DNA of 64,000 bases. Origin: Flavobacterium sp. LHD-80 (GTDB taxonomy: Bacteria; Bacteroidota; Bacteroidia; Flavobacteriales; Flavobacteriaceae). This document shows, in pieces, positions 52,370-61,982 of this stretch. Under the pieces are notes generated by a model. It was not told the origin of the DNA. It made no database searches and saw nothing but the letters and a program-made list of their open reading frames with translations. The DNA lies in NCBI RefSeq assembly GCF_030929605.1, contig NZ_JAVFVS010000004.1, positions 1 through 64,000 on the forward strand. The letters run 5' to 3'. The position numbers and the translations under genes were made by a program. How positions within the stretch are numbered: the first letter of the stretch is position 1; each line of letters opens with the position of its first letter.

Positions 52370-53866
52370 ATGTCAATTAAATCGATAGCAGCAAAAATTT
52401 TTGCGCGCAAAATATACTATCAAACTCAGGCTTGGTCAAATAAACCAGTTGCAATACAGTTTGAAGTTTTTAAAAGTTTGATTCAAAACGCCAAAGAAAC
52501 TGAATTTGGAAAAGATCATGATTTTGGAAACATCAAAACAATTGAAGATTTTCAAAAGAATGTTCCAATTAGGGATTATGAAGACTTGAAAGCGTATATT
52601 GAAAAAGTAAAAATTGGCGAAGCAGACATTCTCTGGAAAGGAAAACCTATTTATTTTGCTAAAACTTCTGGAACAACTTCGGGCGCAAAATATATTCCGC
52701 TGACCAAAGAATCAATGCCTTATCATGTTGAAGCTGCGCGAAATGCGATTCTGCATTATATTCACGAAACCGGAAATGCCGATTTTGTTGATGGAAAAAT
52801 GATCTTTCTACAAGGAAGCCCAATTTTGACCGAAAAACACGGAATTAAATTTGGAAGACTTTCTGGAATTGTAGCGCATTTTGTTCCAAAGTATTTGCAG
52901 AAAAACAGAATGCCATCCTGGGAAACCAATTGTATTGATGATTGGGAAACCAAAGTAAACGCCATAGTTGACGAAACAATCAAAGAAGATATGTCGGTGA
53001 TTTCAGGAATTCCGTCTTGGGTACAAATGTATTTTGAGCGTTTACAGCAAAAAAGCGGTGGAAAAAAAATCAGCGAAATCTTCAAAAATTTTAATTTGTT
53101 CATTTACGGAGGTGTTAATTACGAGCCGTATCGTGCCAAATTTGAACAAATGATTGGCAAAAAAGTAGACAGTATTGAACTGTTTCCAGCTTCTGAAGGA
53201 TTTTTTGCTTATCAGGATTCTCAGAAAGAAAAAGGAATGCTTTTGCTTTTGAATTCAGGAATTTTCTACGAATTTATTAAAGCCGATGAATTCTTTGCAG
53301 ATCCCGATGGTTCGGGACCAAAAAGATATACAATTGGCGAAGTAGAATTGGGCGTAAATTATGCTTTAATTGTTTCGACAAATGCCGGACTTTGGGGTTA
53401 TAATATTGGTGATACTGTTCAGTTTACGTCTTTGGCTCCTTATCGTGTCATAGTTTCAGGACGTATCAAACATTATATTTCGGCTTTTGGAGAACACGTT
53501 ATTGCCAATGAAGTCGAAAATGCAATGAAAGAAGCAACAGCCGGAACTAATATAGTAATTAATGAATTTACAGTTGCGCCTCAAATTACGCCGTCAAGCG
53601 GATTGCCGTATCATGAATGGTTTGTAGAATTTGAAAATGAACCAGACAATATGCAGGCTTTCGCCGAAGCAATAGACGATTCAATGCGAAAGCAAAACAT
53701 TTATTATGACGATTTGATTACCGGAAATGTTTTGCAGAAAGTAGTTGTAAGCAAAGTTTCAAAAAACGGATTTCAAGAATATATGAAATCGCAAGGGAAA
53801 TTGGGCGGGCAGAATAAAATTCCGAGATTGTCCAATGATAGAAAGATTGCCGATAATTTAAAGTAG
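52370..53866 (+). CDS. GH3-family (auxin-responsive-like) acyl-adenylating enzyme
   Basis: 498 residues. The adenylation P-loop motif FAKTSGTTSGAKYIPLTKES (~97-116) and LFPASEGFFAYQ (~270), FTSLAPYRVIVSGRIKHYIS and FGEHVIANEVENAM match the GH3 branch of the ANL superfamily. Plant GH3 enzymes join amino acids to hormone acids; the bacterial substrate is unknown. Downstream of the membrane-anchored protein in one transcript. Confidence 0.88.
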   Translation: MSIKSIAAKIFARKIYYQTQAWSNKPVAIQFEVFKSLIQNAKETEFGKDHDFGNIKTIEDFQKNVPIRDYEDLKAYIEKVKIGEADILWKGKPIYFAKTSGTTSGAKYIPLTKESMPYHVEAARNAILHYIHETGNADFVDGKMIFLQGSPILTEKHGIKFGRLSGIVAHFVPKYLQKNRMPSWETNCIDDWETKVNAIVDETIKEDMSVISGIPSWVQMYFERLQQKSGGKKISEIFKNFNLFIYGGVNYEPYRAKFEQMIGKKVDSIELFPASEGFFAYQDSQKEKGMLLLLNSGIFYEFIKADEFFADPDGSGPKRYTIGEVELGVNYALIVSTNAGLWGYNIGDTVQFTSLAPYRVIVSGRIKHYISAFGEHVIANEVENAMKEATAGTNIVINEFTVAPQITPSSGLPYHEWFVEFENEPDNMQAFAEAIDDSMRKQNIYYDDLITGNVLQKVVVSKVSKNGFQEYMKSQGKLGGQNKIPRLSNDRKIADNLK

Positions 53867-53875
53867 GAAAATATT

Positions 53876-53883
53876 TATATTTG
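53876..53883 (+). promoter_or_regulatory. -7 box (TATATTTG) before the RAYT gene
   Basis: TATATTTG matches TAnnTTTG; the nearest TTG lies 26 bp upstream, longer than usual. Confidence 0.35.
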
Positions 53884-53936
53884 TAAGTTAGTGCCTCTTT
53901 TTTAGTGAATAAAAAAGATAGAAGCATTTAGTTATT

Positions 53937-54545
53937 ATGAATAAAGAAAAATTTCAAAATAAATATCGCATTTCTTCAATAAGAGCGCAATGGTGGGATT
54001 ATGGTTGGAACGGAGCGTATTTTATAACAATTTGTACACAAGACAGAGAACATTATTTTGGAGAAATTCTAAATAATAGAATGATTTTGTCAGAGGTTGG
54101 AATTATTGCCGATCTATTGTGGCATCAAATTCCCATACATCATAAAAACGTTGAATTGGGTGATTTTGTGGTCATGCCAAATCATATTCATGGGATTTTG
54201 ATTATTGATAAAAAATCGAATAATATTGATTTGGATTTCGTAAATGACGCCAATATTGTACAGACAGGGCATGTAGAGACAGGGCATGCCCTGTCTCTAC
54301 AAAATCCTGGATCGCAACGGTTTCAAAATATTGGAAAAAACACCATTTCGTCAATTGTTGGATCCTATAAATCTGCGGTAACCAAACATGCCAACAGATT
54401 AGGATATCCACATCAATGGCAAAAATTATTTTACGACAATATCATTAGGAGCAATAATGACTATCAAAGAATTTCTGATTACATTGTTTCAAATCCAGAA
54501 AATTGGACAAAGGATAAATTTAAAACAGAAAATAAATCGAAATGA
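53937..54545 (+). mobile_element. REP-associated tyrosine transposase (RAYT, Y1_Tnp family)
   Basis: 202 residues. The HUH motif appears as MPNHIHGIL and the catalytic Tyr region as NDYQRISDYIVSNPENW. N-terminal YFITICTQDREHYFGEI is standard for RAYTs. These enzymes cut single-stranded REP palindromes. Residues ~100-120 (DANIVQTGHVETGHALSLQN) are an atypical insertion encoded by an embedded 28-bp palindrome at 54273-54300; a related palindrome follows the stop codon. The frame is intact, so the enzyme may still be active. Confidence 0.85.
54273..54300. repeat. Perfect 28-bp REP-like palindrome inside the RAYT gene
   Basis: gtagagacagggca followed by its exact complement tgccctgtctctac. A partial direct copy (cagacagggcatg) precedes it by a few bases. 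It stays in frame within the transposase. Confidence 0.85.
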
Positions 54546-54562
54546 TTTTTAAAAAATAATGT

Positions 54563-54590
54563 AGTAGATACAAGGTATGCCTTGTATTTG
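54563..54590. repeat. Related REP-like palindrome after the RAYT gene
   Basis: gatacaaggtatgccttgtattt is a nearly perfect palindrome sharing the spacing and the ggnatgcc centre with the embedded copy. Confidence 0.65.
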
Positions 54591-54620
54591 CTTAAATTTG
54601 ATTTTACAAAATAAAAAAGC

Positions 54621-56300
54621 ATGAAAGAAACCAAACATATATCAAGATCAAGAGCGCAGGAATCATCTGCGGCTATTGAAAAAATGTACATTACAATGCG
54701 CCATTTATTCAACCGTGGTTTTTATAAACCAATGGGAGTTTCTGGCGACAGTTTACGCGAATCATTATTAGCTTTACGCCCGGAAATTTATGGAAATATC
54801 GCCGAGGAAAAAGTAGAACTAAACGGACTTTTGTACGTTATAGAGCGTCTTCCAATAGGAATCGAACAATGCCGATTCATCAATTTAACTTCAGACGAAG
54901 GATATTCTAAATCGCATTTTCAGCCAATTGTTCCTCCAAAAAGAAGAAGAAATTGTTACCGAATCGACGAGGAACAAATGAATGTCGAAATCACGCGCGG
55001 ACGTTCAGATATTTATGATATTCTGACGCATTTGACTTTTATTTTCATCGAATCGCACAAAATCAAAAACAGAGTTTTAATTGACGACGGCGGAGAAGTT
55101 TCGCGAGATTGGTTAAAATTAGAACAAGCCGTTACGCAGACCAAAAAGCTTTCGCAAATTGAAAAAGAAAAAGCAATTTCGCACGTTGCAAATATATTAG
55201 CCAGAACTTTTGAAGAAGTTTTGGATATCTACGACGCTTTCGGTTCCGAAAATGCGCCAGATCGTTTCTTGCATGTCATTTATTGGTTAGGAAAATTAGC
55301 GATTGAAGAAATAGTTGAAAATAACAAAAGAACAATTACGTTCAGTCCGGTTTTGCGTGAGCGTTTAGGACATCATATTCACGGAGAAATCTGGGCAACA
55401 AACATCAAGGAAGTTTTAAAAACAAACGATCTTTTAAAACGACCAATTCACGTTATTAGTGCAAACATGCACAGTGTGATGAATTCTATTTTTGCAACGC
55501 CGTTATTGACTTCAAAATACAAAGGGAAAAGTGATTTCCATATTTATGAAGAATTAAGTAGTTCGGGTTCAAAAGAAATTAGAGGTCAAGTTGAAGAATT
55601 GGCGTTAAAAAACGGAATGATTTCACTTCCAGATTGTTCGGGAACTAATATTGATGTTCAGATTTTTGATACAGCTAAAATAGACTGGTCAAAAACAGCA
55701 TTTTCTAACGCAAATGTGGGCGAAGAAAAGCCGGTAATTATTGTAATGGATTATGCCTTTGGCGAGCAAGCATATGAAACAATCGACGAACTTTTAAAAC
55801 CATTTAAAAAAGAAACGCTGCTGAATGTAAAATCAGTTTCGATTATGGGGAAAGCTGGAATTCTGGAAGGTGGAAAAGGCGATATTATGATTCCAACAGC
55901 ACATATCAACGAAGGAACCGCGGATAATTATTTCTTCGAAAATGAATTAACAGGAGATATGTTCAGAGGAAATGATATTGCGGTTTATGAAGGCGCAATG
56001 GTAACCGTTCTTGGAACATCTTTGCAAAATAGGGATTTATTGAAGTTTTTCCACGAATCGACTTGGGGTGTAATTGGCCTTGAAATGGAAGGTTCATATT
56101 ACCAAAAAGCAATTCAGTCGGCATCAAAAATTAGAAAAAGTGTGCCACACGATATTAAAGTTCGTTATGCGTATTATGCATCAGATAATCCATTGGAAAC
56201 TGGAAGCACTTTAGCTTCGGGCGGATTGGGAACAACCGGTGTAAAACCAACTTATTTGATTACCATTAAAATTTTGGAACAAATTTTCAACGTAAAATAA
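54621..56300 (+). CDS. Nucleoside phosphorylase/AMP nucleosidase-like protein (DUF6909 type)
   Basis: 559 residues. The C-terminal half has the purine nucleoside phosphorylase layout: SIMGKAGILEGGKGDIMIPT (~410-430) and the MEG signature GLEMEGSYY (~490) that binds ribose in PNP/MTAN enzymes, then YYASDNPLETG. The N-terminal half is helical and family-specific (HLFNRGFYKPMGVSGDSLRE). Substrate unknown. Only eight bases separate it from the Wzz-like gene, so it may be the first gene of the polysaccharide operon. Confidence 0.7.
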   Translation: MKETKHISRSRAQESSAAIEKMYITMRHLFNRGFYKPMGVSGDSLRESLLALRPEIYGNIAEEKVELNGLLYVIERLPIGIEQCRFINLTSDEGYSKSHFQPIVPPKRRRNCYRIDEEQMNVEITRGRSDIYDILTHLTFIFIESHKIKNRVLIDDGGEVSRDWLKLEQAVTQTKKLSQIEKEKAISHVANILARTFEEVLDIYDAFGSENAPDRFLHVIYWLGKLAIEEIVENNKRTITFSPVLRERLGHHIHGEIWATNIKEVLKTNDLLKRPIHVISANMHSVMNSIFATPLLTSKYKGKSDFHIYEELSSSGSKEIRGQVEELALKNGMISLPDCSGTNIDVQIFDTAKIDWSKTAFSNANVGEEKPVIIVMDYAFGEQAYETIDELLKPFKKETLLNVKSVSIMGKAGILEGGKGDIMIPTAHINEGTADNYFFENELTGDMFRGNDIAVYEGAMVTVLGTSLQNRDLLKFFHESTWGVIGLEMEGSYYQKAIQSASKIRKSVPHDIKVRYAYYASDNPLETGSTLASGGLGTTGVKPTYLITIKILEQIFNVK

Positions 56301-56308
56301 AGCAATAC

Positions 56309-57286
56309 ATGAGTACAAACGTACCCCAAAATACAGATCAGGAAATAGATATTTTTCAGCTTTCAAAAAGCATTGGCGGTTTTTTTGACCGTGTAAACAG
56401 ATCTATTTTTAGAGCGATTCAGTTTTTTATCCGAAACTGGATTGCGATTCTGATTTTGGCTGTACTTGGAATTGCGCTTGGATTTTATTTGGATTCAAAT
56501 AAAAAGTCATTTCAAAATCAGGTAGTTGTAACGCCAAATTTTGAAAGCGTTGATTATTTGTATGCCAAAATCGATTTGATTCAGGCGAAAATTGTGGCCG
56601 GAGACGTTGATTTTTTACATCAAGTTTTTGGAAATTCAAGTCCAAATGCCATTAGAAGAATTGAAATTAAACCAGTTGCTGACGTTTATAAATTTATTGA
56701 AGACAAGGAACAAAATCTGGAATTGATTAAATTAATGGCTGAGGTTGGCGACGTAAAAAAGGTTTTGGAAGACAATGTAACGAGTAAAAACTATACTTTT
56801 CACACCATTACTTTTACGTCAAGTGGAGAAATCAGCGAAAAAGAAATCGTTGAGCCGTTATTAAAATTCTTGAATAATTCGGATTATTTTGATGCAGCGC
56901 AAAAAATTGGATACAAAAACCTAGAACGCGAAATTGCTCAAAATGATACTATTATTTCGCAGATCGATCAAGTTTTAAAAGGACTTTCGAGTACAGCAAA
57001 AAATGATAAATTGGTTTATTACAATGAAAATCTGCAACTGAATGACATTTTAAAAACCAAACAAAAACTGATTTTAGAACAAGGAAAAAACAAAATCAGA
57101 TTAATTAGTTCTGACAAAACGATTAAAGAAATCAACTCGACGCTTAATATAAATGAAAACAAAGTTGTGAACGGAAATCTTAAAATCTGGTTCCCGCTTT
57201 TCTTCATTTTTGTTTTTGTTTTGATTAGTATGTTTGGAAAATTTTACCGCAAACAACTTGCTCTTTCAAAAGCAAATCAACTTTAA
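56309..57286 (+). CDS. Wzz-like polysaccharide chain-length determinant
   Basis: 325 residues. Two membrane segments (~42-62, FIRNWIAILILAVLGIALGF; ~292-310, WFPLFFIFVFVLISMFGKFY) bracket a periplasmic helical domain of ~230 residues, the topology of Wzz/PCP co-polymerases. It would set the length of surface polysaccharide chains. No Wzc-type kinase domain is attached. First clear glycan gene of the cluster. Confidence 0.75.
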   Translation: MSTNVPQNTDQEIDIFQLSKSIGGFFDRVNRSIFRAIQFFIRNWIAILILAVLGIALGFYLDSNKKSFQNQVVVTPNFESVDYLYAKIDLIQAKIVAGDVDFLHQVFGNSSPNAIRRIEIKPVADVYKFIEDKEQNLELIKLMAEVGDVKKVLEDNVTSKNYTFHTITFTSSGEISEKEIVEPLLKFLNNSDYFDAAQKIGYKNLEREIAQNDTIISQIDQVLKGLSSTAKNDKLVYYNENLQLNDILKTKQKLILEQGKNKIRLISSDKTIKEINSTLNINENKVVNGNLKIWFPLFFIFVFVLISMFGKFYRKQLALSKANQL

Positions 57287-57290
57287 GTAA

Positions 57291-58595
57291 TTGAAAGCCA
57301 GTTCTATTTTTGAAAGATTTTCAAAGAATCGCTTTTTAAGGCAAAGTTTCAGCACTTTATCTTTACGTGTTTTTGGTGCGTTGCTTTTGTTTGGATTTAC
57401 CGTTTTCTTGACAAAAAACTATAGTCCAAAATTGGTCGGACAATACGATTTTGTGCGTTCTTTTTTGTTATCCATCGGGAGTATGTGTTTGCTTGGTTTT
57501 GATCAGTCGATTATCTATTTTAAAGGGAAATTGGCCAGTCAAAATGCGCTTGACGAATTAAAAAATATATACGCAAAAATGGTTCTAATGCTTTTTGGAA
57601 CCTCATTGATTGTATTGCTTTTAATTGCCATTATTAGCAAAGAAACGATAAACAATTACTTTTCAGATCCAGCCGTATATTCAATTCTTTTAAAAGGAAC
57701 TTTAGCATTGTTTTTCTCTGGATTATCGATTTTGAATACCGAAGTTTTCCGAGCATTGGATAAATTGTATGTAGCCGAATTGTTCCGAAATATCATTAAA
57801 TATATCCCGCTGATTATTGGCTCGATTATTTTGTTTTATTGGCATAAAGAAGAATATTTGGTTGATGTTTTCTTGTTGGGATTTGTTTTTCTCGCGTTGC
57901 TGAGTTCGCTATTTGTTTTTGTTTATTTCCGAAAAATGGCTGTCTTAAAAACGACCGAAAGTTTTTCGCGTAAAGAAATATTTTTAAAATCATATCCAAT
58001 TGCCATCAGCGCAATGGCTTTGTTTTTATTAATGTGTTTTGATATTATGTTTCTAAAGAAATACAGAAACGACGAAACTGTCGCTTTTTATTCGGTTGGA
58101 GTTAAGATTATGACGATTATTTCGATCATAATTGTGAGTATAAATATTACCGTTTCAGCTAAAATTGCGGAGTTTTTTGCGAGCCATAAAATTGTAGAGT
58201 TAACTGAAGTTTCAAGAAACAGCGCTCGTTTAATCTTCGGGATAACATTGCCGGTTATTGTACTAATCAGTTATTTTTCAAAATCTATTTTGTCAATTTT
58301 CGGACATCAATATGTTGTGGCACAGCAAGCTTTTTTAATTTTGATAATTGGTCAAGGAATTTGCTCGGCATTTGGTACCGCTTCCGTTTATTTGAATATG
58401 ACCGGAAGACAGCATACTTTTCAGGTCATTTTAATGATTGCGGTTGTGATTAATTTCATTTTAAACCGATTTTTAATTCCGATTTACGGAATGACAGGTG
58501 GCGCAATTGCGTTTGTTGCAAGTTCTTTTTTCTGGAATCTTGCTTCGGCAATTGTCATTTATCGAAAAGATAAAATAAAAGTGTTTCTGCATTAA
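57291..58595 (+). CDS. Polysaccharide flippase (Wzx/MATE-like)
   Basis: 434 residues with about twelve hydrophobic segments. Start is TTG at 57291, four bases after the Wzz-like stop; no ATG fits the family N-terminus. Typical features: LRVFGALLLFGFTVFLTKNY near the start and FGTASVYLNMTGRQHTFQVI late in the protein. It moves lipid-linked oligosaccharide units across the inner membrane. Tightly spaced within the cluster. Confidence 0.88.
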   Translation: MKASSIFERFSKNRFLRQSFSTLSLRVFGALLLFGFTVFLTKNYSPKLVGQYDFVRSFLLSIGSMCLLGFDQSIIYFKGKLASQNALDELKNIYAKMVLMLFGTSLIVLLLIAIISKETINNYFSDPAVYSILLKGTLALFFSGLSILNTEVFRALDKLYVAELFRNIIKYIPLIIGSIILFYWHKEEYLVDVFLLGFVFLALLSSLFVFVYFRKMAVLKTTESFSRKEIFLKSYPIAISAMALFLLMCFDIMFLKKYRNDETVAFYSVGVKIMTIISIIIVSINITVSAKIAEFFASHKIVELTEVSRNSARLIFGITLPVIVLISYFSKSILSIFGHQYVVAQQAFLILIIGQGICSAFGTASVYLNMTGRQHTFQVILMIAVVINFILNRFLIPIYGMTGGAIAFVASSFFWNLASAIVIYRKDKIKVFLH

Positions 58596-58606
58596 AAATT
58601 TGTGCT

Positions 58607-59626
58607 ATGAACATTCAAAAAGAGACTTTGCTTTTCAGCATTATTATTCCGGTTTACAACGTTGAGGATTATGTATCGCAATGTTTGGATAGTATTTTGT
58701 GCCAAAGTTTTTCTGACTTTGAACTCATTTTAGTCAATGACGGATCAACGGATTCTTCGCTTAAAATCTGTGAGGAATACAAGCAAAAGTTTCCTCAGAT
58801 AATCTTAATCAGCAAAGAAAACGGCGGATTGTCTGATGCCAGAAATACAGGTTTAAAAACAGCAAAAGGCGAGTATATAATTTTTACTGATAGTGATGAT
58901 TATTGGCAAGGAAAACAAATTTTGGAAGATTTGAATCATTTAATTTCCAAAACAAATCCAGACATTATCATTCATGAAGAAAGCCGATTTTTTGCCGAAA
59001 ATGATGTACACTGCAAATACAATCAGCGATTTATAAAAAATAAAATCGGGAAATTTGAAGATGAGGTTTTAAATCTGGTTTATCACGATTTGTACGTTGC
59101 TTCGGCTTGGGACAAAGTAATTAAAAGAGCAATTTTAATCGAAAATCAATTGTTTTTTCCTGTCGGAAGAAAATCGGAAGATGTTGAATGGTGCGGAAAA
59201 TTGATGCATTATATCAAGACTTTCAGTATTTATTCCAAATCATTTTATGTGTACCGCCAGGCGCGTCAAGGTTCAATTACAACGACTACAAGTGCAAAAC
59301 ATATTGAAGATGTTTATGAAATGGTAAAAGATGGAATAAATTCGCCGAAAACAGAATCTGAAATATTAAATAAAGCATTAGAAAATTATTGGGCTTGCAA
59401 TTATGTTGTAATTCTTAAAGATTTTTATGTTTTGTCATCTGAAACACAAAACCAGATTTGGCATGATTTAGTTTCTTGGAAATATCTTCTTAAAAAAGGA
59501 CGAAACATAAAAGTAGACAAAGTGATGAAATTCTATAAATTTTTGTCCTTTAAAACATTGATTTTCTTTTTAAACGGTTACCGATTAAAAAGAAGCCTGA
59601 ATAAAAAACGCAGAGCTTCAAAGTAA
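58607..59626 (+). CDS. Family 2 glycosyltransferase
   Basis: 339 residues. FSIIIPVYNVEDYVSQCLDS (GT-A N-terminus), LILVNDGSTDSSLKICEEY, SKENGGLSDARNTGLKTAKG and the DxD motif IIFTDSDDYW are diagnostic. The C-terminal part is helical without clear membrane segments. It adds a sugar to the growing repeat unit on the cytoplasmic face; donor unknown. Confidence 0.92.
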   Translation: MNIQKETLLFSIIIPVYNVEDYVSQCLDSILCQSFSDFELILVNDGSTDSSLKICEEYKQKFPQIILISKENGGLSDARNTGLKTAKGEYIIFTDSDDYWQGKQILEDLNHLISKTNPDIIIHEESRFFAENDVHCKYNQRFIKNKIGKFEDEVLNLVYHDLYVASAWDKVIKRAILIENQLFFPVGRKSEDVEWCGKLMHYIKTFSIYSKSFYVYRQARQGSITTTTSAKHIEDVYEMVKDGINSPKTESEILNKALENYWACNYVVILKDFYVLSSETQNQIWHDLVSWKYLLKKGRNIKVDKVMKFYKFLSFKTLIFFLNGYRLKRSLNKKRRASK

Positions 59627-59641
59627 AGCACAAATAGAAAT

Positions 59642-60706
59642 ATGCAATTATTAATCAAAAAAAGTACCGCAGCATTTTTGCTGATTGCTGCAGCTAATTT
59701 AGTTGTGGCGTTTCTGGCTTTTTTTGTTTTGCCTCCCAAATTTTTCTACGATTCGGCAATTATAATTTATGATAAATACAACGAAATCGGCTATTTCGGG
59801 AGTTATCCATTGACGATTTTGTTCTATAAAATTATTGGTTTCAGGTATTTGCCTTTTCCCATAATTGCCTTAATCCAATATCCTGTATTAATCTATATTT
59901 TATACAAAATAGGAATTCCGAGTAATTTTGAAAAACTAAATATCAAGAATATTTTAGTTTATCTCGGCTTTTTTATGATTGCGATTTTCATTTCAATGCC
60001 TTCAAAAGAATTTATAACGTATTTGTTTATTGCTGTAATTGTTTTGTTTTGCCGAAATGAACGGTTTTCGTTCCAAAAAACCATTTTGATTACCGCATTG
60101 CTTTTAATTGTTTTTGGTGCTTTATATCGGCCTTATTTTGCTTTAATTCCGATTGTCGGTGGCGGAATGTATTTGGTAAGTTTCATTAATTTTAAAAACA
60201 AAACGGTAAGCACTATTTTCTACGGATTACTGATTGCTGTTTTTTTGTCTTTGACTTATGGTATTTTAAAAGGAAAATACTTTTCTGAAATCAGTCGAGA
60301 AATGGTAAATAGCACTCGTTTGGTTTCTGGTGATGCCAATTCGATGATTACTTCGCCAGTAAAAACAGATACTTGGTACGGAGAAATTGTTGGGATTTTT
60401 TATGGTTTTTTCACTGTTAATTTGCCATTAAATGGCTTAAAATATATTCTTTCGCCTCAAATTATCATTTTTGTTATTTGGCAGCTTTTGTTGTTTTATA
60501 TTTTGTTGGTTCGTTTTTCTAAATGTTTAAAAGACAGAAAAAAGTATCGTTACGAGCTTTTGATCATGTTCATTTTGTTCTCGTTTTTTATTCTCCAAGG
60601 CGTTTTTGAACCCGATTTAGGCTCGGCGACCCGACATAAAATTGGGATTTTCCCTTTAATCTATTTTGCATTGTATTATGAGTATTTCCGAAAAGAACTT
60701 CAATAA
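59642..60706 (+). CDS. Polytopic membrane protein in the polysaccharide cluster
   Basis: 354 residues with ten or so hydrophobic segments. No glycosyltransferase motif; a periplasmic stretch (SRLVSGDANSMITSPVKTDT-like, ~225-245) lies mid-protein. It could be an EpsG/Wzy-type polymerase component or a second membrane protein of the export step. It overlaps the next gene by 29 bases. Confidence 0.6.
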   Translation: MQLLIKKSTAAFLLIAAANLVVAFLAFFVLPPKFFYDSAIIIYDKYNEIGYFGSYPLTILFYKIIGFRYLPFPIIALIQYPVLIYILYKIGIPSNFEKLNIKNILVYLGFFMIAIFISMPSKEFITYLFIAVIVLFCRNERFSFQKTILITALLLIVFGALYRPYFALIPIVGGGMYLVSFINFKNKTVSTIFYGLLIAVFLSLTYGILKGKYFSEISREMVNSTRLVSGDANSMITSPVKTDTWYGEIVGIFYGFFTVNLPLNGLKYILSPQIIIFVIWQLLLFYILLVRFSKCLKDRKKYRYELLIMFILFSFFILQGVFEPDLGSATRHKIGIFPLIYFALYYEYFRKELQ

Positions 60707-61982
60707 AATATTTCACAGTTTTTTATGTGTGATTGCGGTTGCGATGATTTTCAGAAAACCGTGTTCATTGTTGATTATAATGTTTGCGGCGTTCAATTTG
60801 ATTTTTTTCAAAAAACTGAAATTTTCAAAAAAACAGTTTCTTTTAATGGCGTGTATTGCTTCGCCAATTTTATTAGAATTGTTGTTTTTTTGGAACAACG
60901 ATTCTTTTTCAAAAGGATTAAAAGCAATTGAAAAAAGTACATCATTGGTTATTTTTCCGCTTTTTATAATTGGAAATTATCAGCGTGTCAATTTTCTTAA
61001 AATCATTAAAACTTATGTAATTTCTACAACTGTATTGATATTTTTTTTTGTAATCAGGTTTATTATTGTTTATCCAGATTTTGTAGCGAAATATTTAAAT
61101 CGGATTGATTTATGGGAAATGGGTTATCAATTTGCAGACAGTATTGGTATTCACGCACCGGCATTAAATATGCACTTGGCTTTTGTAACGGTTTGTGCGC
61201 TGTATTTTGTTTTTGAAAACTTTAGAAATCAGAAGAAAATCGGCTTTAAAATTACAAGTTTTGTTATTTTCTTGTTTTCATTTTTCTTTGTCCTTTTAGT
61301 AAATACTAGAATGGCGCTTATAAACACTTTAATTGGGTTTTTGATTGTTTTTTTCTACGAAATAAGATCAAAATTCAATTTAAAAAAGATTGTTTTAACT
61401 GGCTTTGTAATTGTTGTTTTATTGGGCGGAATTCTTTTTTTATTCGTTCAGAAGAACCCTTATATGAAAGAGAAATATTCGTCGGTAACTTTTGCTTATA
61501 TGGATAAAGTTGGGAAATTAGACGAAATTGATCATCCAGAAATTAAGGTTTATAATTCGCTGGTAACAAGAGTTTCAATCTGGAAATCGGCTTGGGAATT
61601 GTCTGTGCAACATCTTCCTTTTGGAGTTGGAGCTTCAGATGGAAAACCTGAATTGTTTAAATATTATGCAGCAACAAATCAGAAGTTTTTGGCGAAATAT
61701 GAATTTCCGGTGCACAATCAATTTTTAGATTTTTTACTGAAGTTTGGAATTCTTGGGCCTTTCGTCGTTTTGCTTTATATTTTTACGATTGGTTATTTAG
61801 GTTATGATTTAAAAAACGGAATGATTCTTTCGTTTTTTATAATTTTCTTCACTTCAAATCTGGTAGATGATTTTTTACTCCGCTTTGACGGAATTGCCTT
61901 CAGCGCATTATGGTCGTCAATTTTTGCCAGTTATTGGTTGCAACAAAAACTTACTCTTGATAAAGTGCCAGAAGCTGTTTAA
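60678..61982 (+). CDS. O-antigen ligase/polymerase-like membrane protein (Wzy/WaaL)
   Basis: 434 residues from the ATG at 60678 (an upstream TTG at 60666 is weaker). It starts within the previous gene. Multiple membrane helices surround a large periplasmic loop containing LPFGVGASDGKPELFKYYAA and PVHNQFLDFLLKFGILGPFV, the block characteristic of the O-antigen ligase/polymerase superfamily. It would polymerise or transfer surface glycan. Its 3' end overlaps the convergent glycosyltransferase gene by 32 bases. Confidence 0.82.
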   Translation: MSISEKNFNKIFHSFLCVIAVAMIFRKPCSLLIIMFAAFNLIFFKKLKFSKKQFLLMACIASPILLELLFFWNNDSFSKGLKAIEKSTSLVIFPLFIIGNYQRVNFLKIIKTYVISTTVLIFFFVIRFIIVYPDFVAKYLNRIDLWEMGYQFADSIGIHAPALNMHLAFVTVCALYFVFENFRNQKKIGFKITSFVIFLFSFFFVLLVNTRMALINTLIGFLIVFFYEIRSKFNLKKIVLTGFVIVVLLGGILFLFVQKNPYMKEKYSSVTFAYMDKVGKLDEIDHPEIKVYNSLVTRVSIWKSAWELSVQHLPFGVGASDGKPELFKYYAATNQKFLAKYEFPVHNQFLDFLLKFGILGPFVVLLYIFTIGYLGYDLKNGMILSFFIIFFTSNLVDDFLLRFDGIAFSALWSSIFASYWLQQKLTLDKVPEAV

